Assembly (NCBI GenBank): GCA_905209435.1
Contig: CAJLTE010000053.1
Location: 1-22,187 of the forward strand
Length of the DNA: 22,187 nucleotides
Reading direction: 5' to 3'
DNA from: an uncultured Blautia sp.
GTDB lineage: Bacteria > Bacillota_A > Clostridia > Lachnospirales > Lachnospiraceae
Position numbers and translations under genes: made by a program. Position 1 is the stretch's first letter, and each line of letters opens with the position of its first letter. The notes under the pieces were generated by a model, which saw nothing but the letters and a program-made list of their open reading frames with translations, did no database searches and had not been told where the DNA came from. Shown here one piece after another: positions 6,543 through 14,969 of this stretch.

Positions 6543-7187
6543 TTATTTATTTTTCTTGCTCAGATAAATTTTACTTTCTGTCCCGTCAAGAAGTCTCCGA
6601 ATGTTTTTCTTATGCCTGTAAAATGCCAGCACCGTCAGAGCTCCCATAACAACATAAAGCTCTATGGTATGTGCATGATCCATATGATAAGATCCCATCT
6701 GGCCAAACACGATCATACTGATAAAAGCAGCAAAATATGCGCTCACTGAACACAAAGAAACATAATGTGTCAGAAAGAACAATCCAAAGAATACGATTGC
6801 ACAGATTACAAAAATGCGCCAGTCAAACGCAATCACAAGCCCTACAGATGCAGCCACACCTTTTCCACCTTTAAAATTCAGATAGAACGGAAAATTGTGT
6901 CCCAGAATACATCCTGCTGCCGCATAAAGGCTTAACAACGGCAGGATATTGCTGTAAGAATCCCCAAATACTGCCCTTGCAATCAGGATTGCGACAATAC
7001 ACTTAAGGCAATCACACAGCAGATTCAGCGCACCTGCCTTTTTTCCAAGCGTACGCAGTACATTCGTAGAGCCAAGATTCCCGCTTCCCTGTTTACGGAT
7101 ATCGATATGATAAATCTTTCCCAAAATGTATGCTGTCTGAAAGAGTCCGCATACATATCCTATTGCAATGCAAGCCAAGCGTTCCAT
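6543..7187 (-). CDS. plsY: Acyl-phosphate:glycerol-3-phosphate acyltransferase
   Basis: An integral membrane enzyme that transfers an acyl group from acyl phosphate to glycerol-3-phosphate, giving lysophosphatidic acid. The 214 residues show the PlsY pattern: an N-terminal membrane segment, loop motif SGNLGSTN (35-42), a second motif GHNFPFYLNFKGGKGVA (96-112), and further segments (VGLVIAFDWRIFVICAIVFFGL; VMGALTVLAFYRH). It begins two bases after the der stop with AAAGGAA upstream, so it is translated in step with der and gpsA. The partner PlsX is not in this window. Confidence 0.96.
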   Translation of the reverse strand: MERLACIAIGYVCGLFQTAYILGKIYHIDIRKQGSGNLGSTNVLRTLGKKAGALNLLCDCLKCIVAILIARAVFGDSYSNILPLLSLYAAAGCILGHNFPFYLNFKGGKGVAASVGLVIAFDWRIFVICAIVFFGLFFLTHYVSLCSVSAYFAAFISMIVFGQMGSYHMDHAHTIELYVVMGALTVLAFYRHKKNIRRLLDGTESKIYLSKKNK

Positions 7188-7189
7188 GA

Positions 7190-8515
7190 TTATTCCTTTT
7201 CACCTCGTTCGCGAATGATGAATTTCAGTGATGTTCCTGCAAATCCGAACGCATCTCTGATCTTGTTCTCCAGATATCTGGTATAAGAAAAGTGCATCAA
7301 TTCTTTATCATTTACAAAAATAACGAATGTTGGCGGTTTTACAGCCACCTGAGTCATATAGTAAATTTTCAATCGTTTACCCTTGTCAGACGGCGGCTGC
7401 TGCATAGCAACTGCTTCAGAAAGAATTTCATTCAGAACACCCGTCTGGATACGAAGCGTCTGGTTCTCAATAACTGCATCAATTGTTTCAAACATTCTGG
7501 AAATTCTGAGTCCTGTTTTTGCAGAGATGAATACCAGTTCTGCATATGGCATATAAGCCAGAACTTCACGAATTCTGTTTGTATGTTTATAAATAGTCTT
7601 GTCATTCTTCTCGATAGCATCCCATTTATTTACAGCAATGATAACACCCTTTCCTCTTTCATGAGCAATACCTGCGATCTTCGCATCCTGCTCTGTAACA
7701 CCCTCAGACGCATCGATCATTACGATAACAACATCCGCACGTTCTACAGCAGTTACTGTACGGATCACACTGTATCTCTCAATTTCCTCTTTCACTTTAC
7801 CTTTACGGCGAAGTCCGGCTGTATCAATAAAAATATAATCTTTACCCTGCCACTTCACTCTGGTATCTACTGCATCTCTTGTAGTTCCGGCAATGTCGGA
7901 AACGATCACACGGTCTTCTCCCAGAAGTTTATTTACCAGAGAGGATTTACCTACATTTGGTTTACCTACAATAGCAATTCTCGGGATCTCATCATCCTCA
8001 TCTGTATCCGCATCCTCCGGAAAATGTTTGATCACTTCATCGAGCATATCTCCCAGTCCCATACGGTTTGCTGCAGAAATCGGCATCGGCTCACCGATAC
8101 CAAGATTGTAGAACTCATAAACATCCATCATAAATTTCTGAATACTGTCTACCTTATTTACAACAAGAACAACCGGTTTTCCGCTGCGGCGGAGCATATC
8201 TGCAACTTTTGCATCGGAATCAACCAGTCCCTGATGAACATCTGTAATAAAGATGATAACATCCGCTGTGTCAATGGCAATCTGCGCCTGTTCTCTCATC
8301 TGAGATAAGATGATATCACTGCTGTCTGGCTCAATACCACCTGTGTCGATCATGGTAAATGTCTTGTCCAGCCATGTCACATCTGCATAAATTCTGTCTC
8401 TTGTAACGCCGGGTGTATCTTTTACAATAGAAATCTTCTCACCTGCCAGCGCATTAAACAATGTGGATTTACCTACATTAGGTCTGCCCACTATCGCTAC
8501 TACCGGTTTGCTCAT
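7190..8515 (-). CDS. der: Ribosome biogenesis GTPase Der (EngA)
   Basis: A double GTPase needed for 50S ribosomal subunit assembly. The first G domain has GRPNVGKS (10-17), [12 protein letters not shown] (57-60) and NKVD (120-123). An acidic linker (about 167-177) precedes the second, with GKPNVGKS (184-191), DTAGLR (from 231) and NKWD (296-299). The C-terminal KH-like domain ends [16 protein letters not shown]. 441 residues, normal length. AAGGAG lies seven bases before the ATG, and the start lies 38 bases inside the end of the upstream DUF512 gene in another frame, which suggests coupled translation. Confidence 0.97.
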   Translation of the reverse strand: MSKPVVAIVGRPNVGKSTLFNALAGEKISIVKDTPGVTRDRIYADVTWLDKTFTMIDTGGIEPDSSDIILSQMREQAQIAIDTADVIIFITDVHQGLVDSDAKVADMLRRSGKPVVLVVNKVDSIQKFMMDVYEFYNLGIGEPMPISAANRMGLGDMLDEVIKHFPEDADTDEDDEIPRIAIVGKPNVGKSSLVNKLLGEDRVIVSDIAGTTRDAVDTRVKWQGKDYIFIDTAGLRRKGKVKEEIERYSVIRTVTAVERADVVIVMIDASEGVTEQDAKIAGIAHERGKGVIIAVNKWDAIEKNDKTIYKHTNRIREVLAYMPYAELVFISAKTGLRISRMFETIDAVIENQTLRIQTGVLNEILSEAVAMQQPPSDKGKRLKIYYMTQVAVKPPTFVIFVNDKELMHFSYTRYLENKIRDAFGFAGTSLKFIIRERGEKE

Positions 8516-9860
8516 ATATCTGTCTCCTTCTTATCTTTTTATGGTCTGGTGCTTCGATCAGACAGTTTACCAGGTCAGCACCCGGTTCATCTACCACTAC
8601 AACTTCCGTCTTAAGAGCCTGTCTGACATCTTCCACCGTCAGGTCATCCAGAAAAACATCCTCGCCGCTTCTGAGCATATTGCATGGGATCAGTACTTTT
8701 TCTCCCAGATTTCTCTGCGCAAGCTGATCCATAAGATCAGTAGCTGTGATCAGACCGGAAACTGTGATCTTCTCTCCAAAGAAATTATTCTTTACTGCAT
8801 ATACTTCAGCCTGGACATTCGGAAATTTCTTCTGTACCAGTTTTATCATTTTACCTATATAAGGCGCTGCCAGCCGTCCTGTTGCAACAGTGGCATTTAC
8901 CTCTCTGTCATCGCCTTCAAGCTGCTCAAGTCTCTCTTTTACCTCTGTTTCAAGCAGACGCATCATACCAACACCATTCTCCAGCTGAAGGTATCCGTCA
9001 TATCTGCCCTCCTCAGGAAGTTCATATCCTGCAAGAATATACCATTCATCCGAAGCATGTACAAAATGAATACCATGCTTCTTCACCATGATCTTCTGCC
9101 ACCGCTCTACCTGACTGATCAGATACCTTGCATCCTCTTTATCAAAAGATTCCAGTGGATACAGACCTTTTCGATACCTGGAAAGGCCTACAGGTACGAT
9201 TGAAACACTCTGCAGTACAGGCGCATATTCCGACAGTTTTTCCAGACTGTATTCCAGTTCATCCCTGTCATTAATCCCCTTGCAGAGCACAATCTGCCCG
9301 TTCATGGTCACATCACCTTTATAAAGCCTGTCAACTTTTGCAAGGGCATCTCCGGCAAATCGATTATGGAGCATTTTACAGCGAAGTTTGGGATTCATAG
9401 TCTGAAACGATACATTGATCGGGGAAAGATGAAACTTGATAATACGATCCAGATCATAGTCACTCATATTGGTAAGGGTAACATAGTTTCCCTGCAGGAA
9501 TGACAGTCTGGAATCGTCATCTTTAAAATATAAAGTTTCTCTCATACCGGGCGGCATCTGGTCTATAAAACAGAAAATACAGTGATTGGAACAGGAGCGG
9601 TACTCATCCATAAGACTGTTCTCAAACTCCACGCCAAGATCATCTTCATATTCCTTTTCTACTTCCAGTTCCCATTCCTCGCCATTCTTCTTTCGGATAA
9701 GGAGCGTAACAAATTCGTCATTCATCAGATAACGATAATCAAACACATCCTCTACCGGCTGGCCGTTAATGGAAAGCAACGCATCTCCCGGTTCCAGTTC
9801 CAGTTCTTCTCCGATACTGTCCGGAAGAACCTTGGATATTATGTGTAAATTTTTTTTCAT
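8478..9860 (-). CDS. PDZ / radical SAM / DUF512 protein
   Basis: 460 residues with the domain order of a conserved Firmicutes family: an N-terminal PDZ-like part (about 6-60, with [15 protein letters not shown]), a radical SAM-type cluster site Cys90-x3-Cys94-x2-Cys97 ([11 protein letters not shown]), a TIM-barrel core, and a C-terminal DUF512 region with TGRLAAP and [12 protein letters not shown]. Radical SAM chemistry is inferred from the CxxxCxxC motif; the reaction is not known to me. It is cytoplasmic, with no signal peptide. The ATG has GGAG eight bases upstream. It heads the der/plsY/gpsA operon and overlaps der by 38 bases. The preserved link with der may point to a ribosome or envelope task, but that is only context. 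Confidence 0.93.
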   Translation of the reverse strand: MKKNLHIISKVLPDSIGEELELEPGDALLSINGQPVEDVFDYRYLMNDEFVTLLIRKKNGEEWELEVEKEYEDDLGVEFENSLMDEYRSCSNHCIFCFIDQMPPGMRETLYFKDDDSRLSFLQGNYVTLTNMSDYDLDRIIKFHLSPINVSFQTMNPKLRCKMLHNRFAGDALAKVDRLYKGDVTMNGQIVLCKGINDRDELEYSLEKLSEYAPVLQSVSIVPVGLSRYRKGLYPLESFDKEDARYLISQVERWQKIMVKKHGIHFVHASDEWYILAGYELPEEGRYDGYLQLENGVGMMRLLETEVKERLEQLEGDDREVNATVATGRLAAPYIGKMIKLVQKKFPNVQAEVYAVKNNFFGEKITVSGLITATDLMDQLAQRNLGEKVLIPCNMLRSGEDVFLDDLTVEDVRQALKTEVVVVDEPGADLVNCLIEAPDHKKIRRRQIYEQTGSSDSGQT

Positions 9861-9956
9861 GAATTTTACTCCATTGGAATGTAACCGGAAATTGTGTGTG
9901 GGATAAACTTTTCCGGCACATTTTGTTTCTCGATCATTCAGGAGCCGCTGATTTAT

Positions 9957-9976
9957 TTACTGTGCAGGCACAGTAA
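9957..9976. promoter_or_regulatory. Perfect palindrome in the DUF512-operon leader
   Basis: TTACTGTGC and GCACAGTAA, 9-bp arms separated by AG. In RNA it would form a tight hairpin with a four-base loop; in DNA it has the shape of a dimer-binding operator. It lies about 75-95 bases downstream of the predicted start and inside the small reading frame 9934-9987. Confidence 0.4.
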
Positions 9977-10057
9977 CTTTCTGACATTTACTCCTGATAT
10001 CATATGACAGTAATTCCGGACAAAATATACCTGCGCCCAGAATCCACTATCTTTTAT

Positions 10058-10086
10058 ATCATAACAATTGTAAAAGAAAAAATCAA
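10058..10086 (-). promoter_or_regulatory. Sigma-A-like promoter of the DUF512-der-plsY-gpsA operon
   Basis: On the minus strand TTGATT (10081-10086), a 17-base spacer, then TATGAT (10058-10063). The start would be near 10051, leaving a leader of about 190 bases before the ATG at 9860. Confidence 0.6.
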
Positions 10087-10094
10087 TAAATTCC

Positions 10095-10123
10095 TTGACG
10101 TATTTTAGGGCAAATGTTATATA
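10095..10123 (+). promoter_or_regulatory. Sigma-A-like promoter of prs
   Basis: TTGACG (10095-10100), a 17-base spacer, TATATA (10118-10123) preceded by TG at 10115-10116 (extended -10). The start would be near 10130. Its -35 box lies only 8 bases from the -35 box of the divergent promoter. Confidence 0.7.
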
Positions 10124-10175
10124 TTATATTGAAATCTATTTTTTGAGTATAAAATCACTACTTAGGAGGAGTATT

Positions 10176-11345
10176 ATGCCAAACATAGAATTGTTGGAAA
10201 AATCCATGCCGGTTGCACCTATCCGTATTGCAGCTCTTGGATGCAGAGAACTCGCGGAGGAAGTTGACAAAAAGCTTGTTAAATTCCGTAAAGAACTGGT
10301 TGCACGCAAACAGTTCAGCACCATCCCACAGGGTTACAGTGAAGAATCATTCATTGTAGAATGTGACTGCCCTCGTTTTGGAACCGGTGAAGGTAAAGGT
10401 TACATTAAAGAATCCGTTCGCGGTACTGACCTTTATATTATGGTGGACGTAACCAATTACAGCGAAACCTACACAGTATGCGGACATGAGAATCATATGT
10501 CCCCTGACAATCATTTTCAGGACCTGAAAAGAATCATCTCTGCCGCAACAGGCAAAGCCCATCGTATCAATGTTATTATGCCATTTCTTTATGAAGGCCG
10601 CCAGCACAGACGTACAAAGAGAGAATCTCTTGACTGCGCACTGGCTCTGAAAGAATTAAGTGATATGGGAGTTTCCAACATCATTACCTTTGATGCCCAT
10701 GACCCACGTGTTCAGAACTCTATCCCGCTGAACGGTTTTGATAACTTTTTCCCTACTTATCAGTTCTTAAAAGCTCTGATCAAGAGCGTACCGGATCTTC
10801 GTGTTGACAACGATCATCTGATGATCATCAGCCCTGATGAAGGTGCAATGTCCAGAGCTGTTTATTTCTCCAACATCCTTGGAGTAGATATGGGAATGTT
10901 CTACAAACGCCGTGACTATTCTACAATCGTTAACGGCAAGAACCCAATCGTTGCCCATGAATTCCTTGGCGATTCCGTAGAGGGTAAAGATGTGGTAGTT
11001 ATTGATGACATGATTTCCTCCGGCGGAAGTATGCTGGATGTTGCTAAACAGTTAAAGGAACGTCATGCGAAACGAGTATTTGTATGCACTACTTATGGAC
11101 TGTTTACAGATGGTCTGGCCAAATTTGATGAATACTATGAAAAAGGCTGGATGGACAGAGTAATCACAACCAACCTGAATTATCGTGTTCCGGAACTTTT
11201 AACAAGACCATATTATGTAGAAGCTAATATGAGCAAATATCTTGCAAGTATTATCGATATTATCAATCATGATGTTTCCGTTGAGAAAGTTCGTTCCAGC
11301 AATGAGAAGATCATGAGCCTGATGGAGAAAGTTAACTCCAGATAG
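10176..11345 (+). CDS. prs: Ribose-phosphate pyrophosphokinase, long divergent type
   Basis: It makes PRPP from ribose 5-phosphate and ATP for purine, pyrimidine, NAD, His and Trp synthesis. The PRPP-binding signature VVVIDDMISSGGSMLD lies at 273-288. MPFLYEGRQHRRT (135-147) stands where standard enzymes have a PYxxYxRQDR-like stretch, DAHDPRVQ (173-180) where the metal-binding DLH-like segment lies, and YKRRDYS (243-249) fits the catalytic flexible loop. At 389 residues it is clearly longer than the usual ~315; the extra length includes an N-terminal stretch and a region near 95-117. The ATG at 10176 has AGGAGG six bases upstream. An open frame back to a TTG at 10095 is rejected because that codon lies in the -35 box. 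Single-gene unit ending at 11376-11414. Confidence 0.92.
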   Translation: MPNIELLEKSMPVAPIRIAALGCRELAEEVDKKLVKFRKELVARKQFSTIPQGYSEESFIVECDCPRFGTGEGKGYIKESVRGTDLYIMVDVTNYSETYTVCGHENHMSPDNHFQDLKRIISAATGKAHRINVIMPFLYEGRQHRRTKRESLDCALALKELSDMGVSNIITFDAHDPRVQNSIPLNGFDNFFPTYQFLKALIKSVPDLRVDNDHLMIISPDEGAMSRAVYFSNILGVDMGMFYKRRDYSTIVNGKNPIVAHEFLGDSVEGKDVVVIDDMISSGGSMLDVAKQLKERHAKRVFVCTTYGLFTDGLAKFDEYYEKGWMDRVITTNLNYRVPELLTRPYYVEANMSKYLASIIDIINHDVSVEKVRSSNEKIMSLMEKVNSR

Positions 11346-11375
11346 TTTTTTCAAAAGAATACTCATAAATAGAAA

Positions 11376-11414
11376 GAAGAAGCTTTCCCTATTTCGGAAA
11401 ACTTCTTCTTTTTT
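11376..11414. terminator. Bidirectional terminator between prs and pgeF
   Basis: GAAGAAG (11376-11382) pairs with CTTCTTC (11402-11408), and after a mismatch TTTCC (11384-11388) pairs with GGAAA (11396-11400). Six T follow on the plus strand, and the minus strand shows CTTCTTCTTTCTATTT, so it can end both converging transcripts. Confidence 0.88.
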
Positions 11415-11427
11415 GTATATTTTCTGT

Positions 11428-12279
11428 TTATTTCTTAATTCCAAGAAAAGCGCCCAAATTACCGCGTTTTCCATGGGAGGCCCTGTGAGAGAAAAGGAAT
11501 TCCGGATTACAGCAGGTGCAGATATTCGGCATAGAGATATTCTGTTTCAAAATTCCGGATTCCATAAAAATAATCCGGTTTGCTTCCCAGAGATTCAGCT
11601 GGTATTTTCCATTCTCTTTTACATAGAACAGTTTTTCCCAATGCTTTCGTTCAAAAGCATTCTTAAATTCTTCAATCACATCCCCACTTACTTCGTAGCA
11701 TTTCTGGCAAATGGATGGGCCGATTGCAACTTTTATGTCTTCCGGATTACTTCCGTACTCTTCTGCCATTTTCTTTATCGTAACTGCTCCAATCTTCCGG
11801 ACGGTGCCTCTCCAGCCGGAGTGGGACAGTCCAATGGCATGATGTACAGGATCTGCAAAATAAAGCGGTACACAGTCCGCATAAAAAGTTGCCAGTACCA
11901 ATCCTGGGATATCTGTAATCATTCCATCAATGTCCGTATAGTCTCGTAAAACTGTGATTCCTTTCCCACGATCTTTTTCTGTCACTTTCCGTACATTGCT
12001 GGTATGAGTCTGATCAGATGTAACAATATCTTCTGCCCGAAATCCCATAGCAGCTGCAATCCTGTTATAATTCTCTCTGACAGAGTCTTCTTCATCACCT
12101 CTTGTAAAACTCAGATTCATGGAACTGTAAATTCCCTGGCTTACACCGCCAAGGCGGGTACTGAATCCATGAACCATCCAGTCCATCTCCTCAAATACAG
12201 GATATGTCAGAAATGTAACTCCTTTATCATTCCGTACATTCATTTTCGGAAGCTGTTCACTGCTCCATTTTATTTCCAT
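11428..12279 (-). CDS. pgeF: Peptidoglycan editing factor PgeF (YfiH/YlmD, laccase-domain family)
   Basis: A zinc protein of the YfiH family, reported to act as a purine nucleoside phosphorylase/adenosine deaminase and, in E. coli, to keep wrong residues out of peptidoglycan precursors. 283 residues from the chosen ATG. The presumed metal ligands are His92 (SDQTHTSN), Cys136 (YADCVPLYF) and His153 (LSHSGWRGT). GFSTRLGGVS near the N-terminus and a CTCC plus FFSHR-like end (EFLFSHRASHGKRGNLGAF) fit the family. A TTG at 12306 would extend it by nine residues, but the purine-rich AAGGAAAAGG directly before the ATG at 12279 supports that start. Last gene of the lepB-like/rbgA/rnhB/yraN group. Confidence 0.93.
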   Translation of the reverse strand: MEIKWSSEQLPKMNVRNDKGVTFLTYPVFEEMDWMVHGFSTRLGGVSQGIYSSMNLSFTRGDEEDSVRENYNRIAAAMGFRAEDIVTSDQTHTSNVRKVTEKDRGKGITVLRDYTDIDGMITDIPGLVLATFYADCVPLYFADPVHHAIGLSHSGWRGTVRKIGAVTIKKMAEEYGSNPEDIKVAIGPSICQKCYEVSGDVIEEFKNAFERKHWEKLFYVKENGKYQLNLWEANRIIFMESGILKQNISMPNICTCCNPEFLFSHRASHGKRGNLGAFLGIKK

Positions 12280-12333
12280 AGTCCTTTTCCTTCTCAATTC
12301 TGTCAAAAACTATATTTACCGTTATCCACCCAA

Positions 12334-12693
12334 TCACCATATGTATTCAAACGCATTTTTTATCCAGTGTATTTTGTCATCGTCAATCCCTATCACATCA
12401 AAACGGCACGGAACATCCATACAGCGGTATTCTACCGCTAGAAAGTGCCTGGCCACTTTACATATTGTTCTCTGCTTCGCCGGATTTACTGCTTCCAAAG
12501 CGCAACCGGAACCATTATCATTTCGATATTTCACTTCAACAAAAACGAGATACTGTCCATCCCTGACGATCAGATCAATCTCACCGGACCTGCAGCGGTA
12601 ATTGTATTTCAGGATAAACATTCCCTGCTTCTTCAGATAATCAGCAGCTTTTCTTTCGTACCAGGTTCCTGTAGTTCTGGTATTGTTGTACAA
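12334..12693 (-). CDS. yraN: YraN family protein (UPF0102, endonuclease-like fold)
   Basis: 119 residues, typical length. The core SGEIDLIVRDGQYLVFVEVKYR contains the conserved Glu, Asp and ExK residues of restriction-endonuclease-like folds; GTWYERKAADYLKKQG matches the N-terminal helix of the family. Its cell function is not settled. No ATG fits: a stop codon lies upstream in frame and the first in-frame ATG comes after the conserved helix, so a TTG at 12693 is chosen, with GGGAG only a few bases upstream. The rnhB-yraN order is a common Firmicutes neighbourhood. Confidence 0.88.
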   Translation of the reverse strand: MYNNTRTTGTWYERKAADYLKKQGMFILKYNYRCRSGEIDLIVRDGQYLVFVEVKYRNDNGSGCALEAVNPAKQRTICKVARHFLAVEYRCMDVPCRFDVIGIDDDKIHWIKNAFEYIW

Positions 12694-12739
12694 ATTCTCC
12701 CGTCCATTTCTTTTTTATGTAGGTATCTTTTGTAGTTAT

Positions 12740-13495
12740 TCAGATAAAATGCGTAATAAATGTCTTTCTGTGAATCGGAGTTGCACCATATTTTTTCAGC
12801 GCTTCAATATGTGCTGCCGCACCGTATCCCTTGTTTGATGCAAATCCATATTCTGGAAATACTTTATCATATTCTTCCATTAACCTGTCTCTCGTCACTT
12901 TTGCAACAATGCTGGCCGCGGCAATAGAAACACTCTTGGCATCGCCCTTGATGATCGGGACCTGAGGAATCGTGATCTGTGGAATCGTAACCGCATCATT
13001 GAGCAGAACCTGAGGAACTACTTCCAGTTTGCCAACTGCATCACGCATTGCCTCATAAGTAGCCTGAAGGATATTGATCTCATCGATACGTTCCGGACTG
13101 CGCATACCGATGCCCACAGAAACTGCTTCTTCCATTATCACATCATACAGTTCTTCTCTCTTCGCTGCACTGAGTTTCTTGGAATCATTCAGATAAAGGA
13201 TCTGGCAATCTTTTGGCAGGATTACTGCACATGCAACCACCGGACCTGCAAGTGGCCCTCTTCCTACCTCATCAATCCCACATAAATATCCTAAATGTTC
13301 ATATTTATGCTCATATTCCTTCATCTTCTCAATACGCTGTTTTTCTTTCTCCAGTGCCATTTCTTTCTTGTGACACTGTTCAATCAGTTTCTGTACTCCA
13401 CTTCTTGTGTCATCCCTGTACATTTCATATAAAGCCGGGTAGCTGTGCATATCTGCAGCAGCAAACTCGGCTTTGATCTCAGCTATTGTTTTCAT
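12740..13495 (-). CDS. rnhB: Ribonuclease HII
   Basis: It cleaves the RNA strand of RNA-DNA hybrids and removes single ribonucleotides from DNA. Residues 73-86 (GIDEVGRGPLAGPV) carry catalytic Asp75 and Glu76; YLNDSKKL and SIAAASIVAKVTRDRLM are conserved family blocks. The N-terminal ~70 residues form the helical extension usual in Firmicutes RNase HII. The ATG at 13495 overlaps the rbgA stop as ATGA, and GGAG lies 11 bases upstream; a GTG at 13507 would add four residues but has no better site. 251 residues. Confidence 0.96.
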   Translation of the reverse strand: MKTIAEIKAEFAAADMHSYPALYEMYRDDTRSGVQKLIEQCHKKEMALEKEKQRIEKMKEYEHKYEHLGYLCGIDEVGRGPLAGPVVACAVILPKDCQILYLNDSKKLSAAKREELYDVIMEEAVSVGIGMRSPERIDEINILQATYEAMRDAVGKLEVVPQVLLNDAVTIPQITIPQVPIIKGDAKSVSIAAASIVAKVTRDRLMEEYDKVFPEYGFASNKGYGAAAHIEALKKYGATPIHRKTFITHFI

Positions 13496-14337
13496 AAGGG
13501 CGCCCACTCCAATGTAATCCGTCCCATCTTACCTGAACGGAAATCATCAAACAGTATCAGAGACGCCTTAGCATAATCCAATTCTTCTTGTTTCTTAAGG
13601 CATCCTCTTGCTCTGGCAATCTGCTCCAAAACTTCAACAGCAGTTCCCTCTTCTGTGATCTGATATCTGTCAGCCAGAATTCCGTTATAATTCCCGCGAA
13701 GATAATCGATCAGCCAGAGTGCCAGTTCTTCCATATTCAGAATATCATCCTTAATAGAACCCACACAAGCCAGGCGGATTCCTACCTGCTGGTCTTCGAA
13801 TTTCGGCCAAAGGATACCAGGAGTATCAAGCAGCTCCACACCTTTATTCAGGCGAATCCACTGTTTTCCTTTTGTGACACCAGGCTTATTTCCTGTCTTG
13901 GCACATGCACGACCTGCAAAGGTATTGATAAATGTAGACTTACCTACATTAGGGATTCCTACAACCATGGCGCGGATCGGGCGGTTTTTAATACCACGTC
14001 GTCTGTCTCGCTCAATTTTCTCTTTGCACGCTTCCTGAATAACGTTATTAATCGCCTTCATCCCGGAACCATTTCTGGAATCTACCTTTACAACATAGAA
14101 TCCCTTTGCCTGAAAATAAGTTTTCCATGCTTCATTCTGACGCTCATCAGCCAGATCCGATTTATTCAAAAGAATCAGTCTGGATTTATTTTTTCCCAAA
14201 TCATCTATATCCGGGTTTCTGCTTGAAAGAGGGACACGGGCATCCACAAGCTCAATGATCAGATCAATCAGCTTAATATCCTCCTGCATCTGTCTCTTAG
14301 CCTTGGTCATATGACCAGGGTACCATTGTACGTTCAT
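13492..14337 (-). CDS. rbgA: Ribosome biogenesis GTPase RbgA (YlqF)
   Basis: A circularly permuted GTPase that drives late 50S subunit assembly. The motif order shows the permutation: NKSD (58-61) comes before GIPNVGKS (127-134) and DTPGILWPK (171-179). It opens with NVQWYPGHMTKA, the family hallmark. 281 residues, normal. AAAGGTTAGG lies just upstream of the ATG, six bases after the lepB-like stop; the end overlaps rnhB by four bases (ATGA). The rplS-lepB-rbgA-rnhB order is common in clostridia. Confidence 0.97.
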   Translation of the reverse strand: MNVQWYPGHMTKAKRQMQEDIKLIDLIIELVDARVPLSSRNPDIDDLGKNKSRLILLNKSDLADERQNEAWKTYFQAKGFYVVKVDSRNGSGMKAINNVIQEACKEKIERDRRRGIKNRPIRAMVVGIPNVGKSTFINTFAGRACAKTGNKPGVTKGKQWIRLNKGVELLDTPGILWPKFEDQQVGIRLACVGSIKDDILNMEELALWLIDYLRGNYNGILADRYQITEEGTAVEVLEQIARARGCLKKQEELDYAKASLILFDDFRSGKMGRITLEWAPL

Positions 14338-14343
14338 ATTTAC

Positions 14344-14949
14344 CTAACCTTTCAAAAATCCAAATTTATCTTTCGGAGAAATAACAAACCATACTTTCCC
14401 CACAATATATTTCTTATTAATGTTTCCAATATCACCATAACGGCTGTCCTCACTGTTGTTCCTGTTATCTCCAAGTATAAAATACTCACCGCTTTCCAGG
14501 GAAACGCCGTCTGAAGCCAGTCCTGCATTGCTGATTTCAGGGAAATCCTTATTTTCGTTATATACCGCTCCATTAATCAGTATGTTTCCATTAGATATCT
14601 GCACTGTCTCACCAGGCAGTCCGATCACACGACCAATATGTAATGCCGCATCATCACTTCCGCTGGTCTTATATACAATAATATCGTCTCGTTTTGGCGA
14701 AGATACCTTATATACAGCCCGATTTATAAAAAAGCGTTCTCCTACCTGCAATGTAGGCTCCATTGCACTCTCCTGCATAGTCACTGACTGGAACATGGAA
14801 ATTCCTACCAGTACGCCAAAAATCAATGTTACCATAATCTGAAAGACCCAGTTCAGGATCTTACGTACTTTTCTATCCTCCAGCCGCGCTTCCAGCTTCT
14901 CCTTTGTTTCCTGCAGTGCCGGACTCTCTTTCCATTTTTTTATATTCAT
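14344..14949 (-). CDS. lepB: Signal peptidase I homologue, predicted catalytically inactive
   Basis: 201 residues: a cytoplasmic N-terminus with charged helices, one membrane segment (about 33-54), and an outer S26-type domain. Box B reads MQESAMEPTL: the residue before MxPTL, normally the catalytic Ser, is Ala62 (a Ser sits one place earlier, at 61). Box D reads HIGRVIGLPGE: the catalytic Lys of the KR-IGLPG motif is Gly106. Box E (FILGDNRNNSEDSR, 158-170) is intact, so the fold is kept. Both codons are clear in the DNA (GCA and GGT). Staphylococcus aureus SpsA is a known precedent for an inactive homologue. GGGAG lies seven bases before the ATG; a terminator separates it from rplS, while rbgA follows after six bases. 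A true LepB should exist elsewhere in the genome. The fold assignment is firm; inactivity is inferred. Confidence 0.9.
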   Translation of the reverse strand: MNIKKWKESPALQETKEKLEARLEDRKVRKILNWVFQIMVTLIFGVLVGISMFQSVTMQESAMEPTLQVGERFFINRAVYKVSSPKRDDIIVYKTSGSDDAALHIGRVIGLPGETVQISNGNILINGAVYNENKDFPEISNAGLASDGVSLESGEYFILGDNRNNSEDSRYGDIGNINKKYIVGKVWFVISPKDKFGFLKG

Positions 14950-14969
14950 TCAAATCTCCCGACAGATGG

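Larger units (their letters stand above)
9861..10175. promoter_or_regulatory. Divergent control region between the DUF512 operon and prs
   Basis: These 315 bases hold two back-to-back promoters (10058-10086 minus, 10095-10123 plus) and a leader of about 190 bases for the DUF512 operon. The leader contains a 9-bp-arm palindrome (9957-9965/9968-9976), a 7-bp inverted repeat CCGGAAA/TTTCCGG (9885-9891/9910-9916), and a 17-codon reading frame (9934-9987, minus) with a nearby AGGAG. I recognise no known riboswitch. Confidence 0.55.

Noticed and set aside
7292..8308. Long open frame (338 codons) on the plus strand
   Set aside because: It is the antisense of der, a clear conserved GTPase gene; the translation is rich in Cys, His, Ile and Asn with no known motif and no ribosome binding site.
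10095..10175. 27-codon N-terminal extension of prs from a TTG
   Set aside because: The TTG is the -35 box of the promoter and the predicted transcript starts downstream of it; AGGAGG fits the ATG at 10176.
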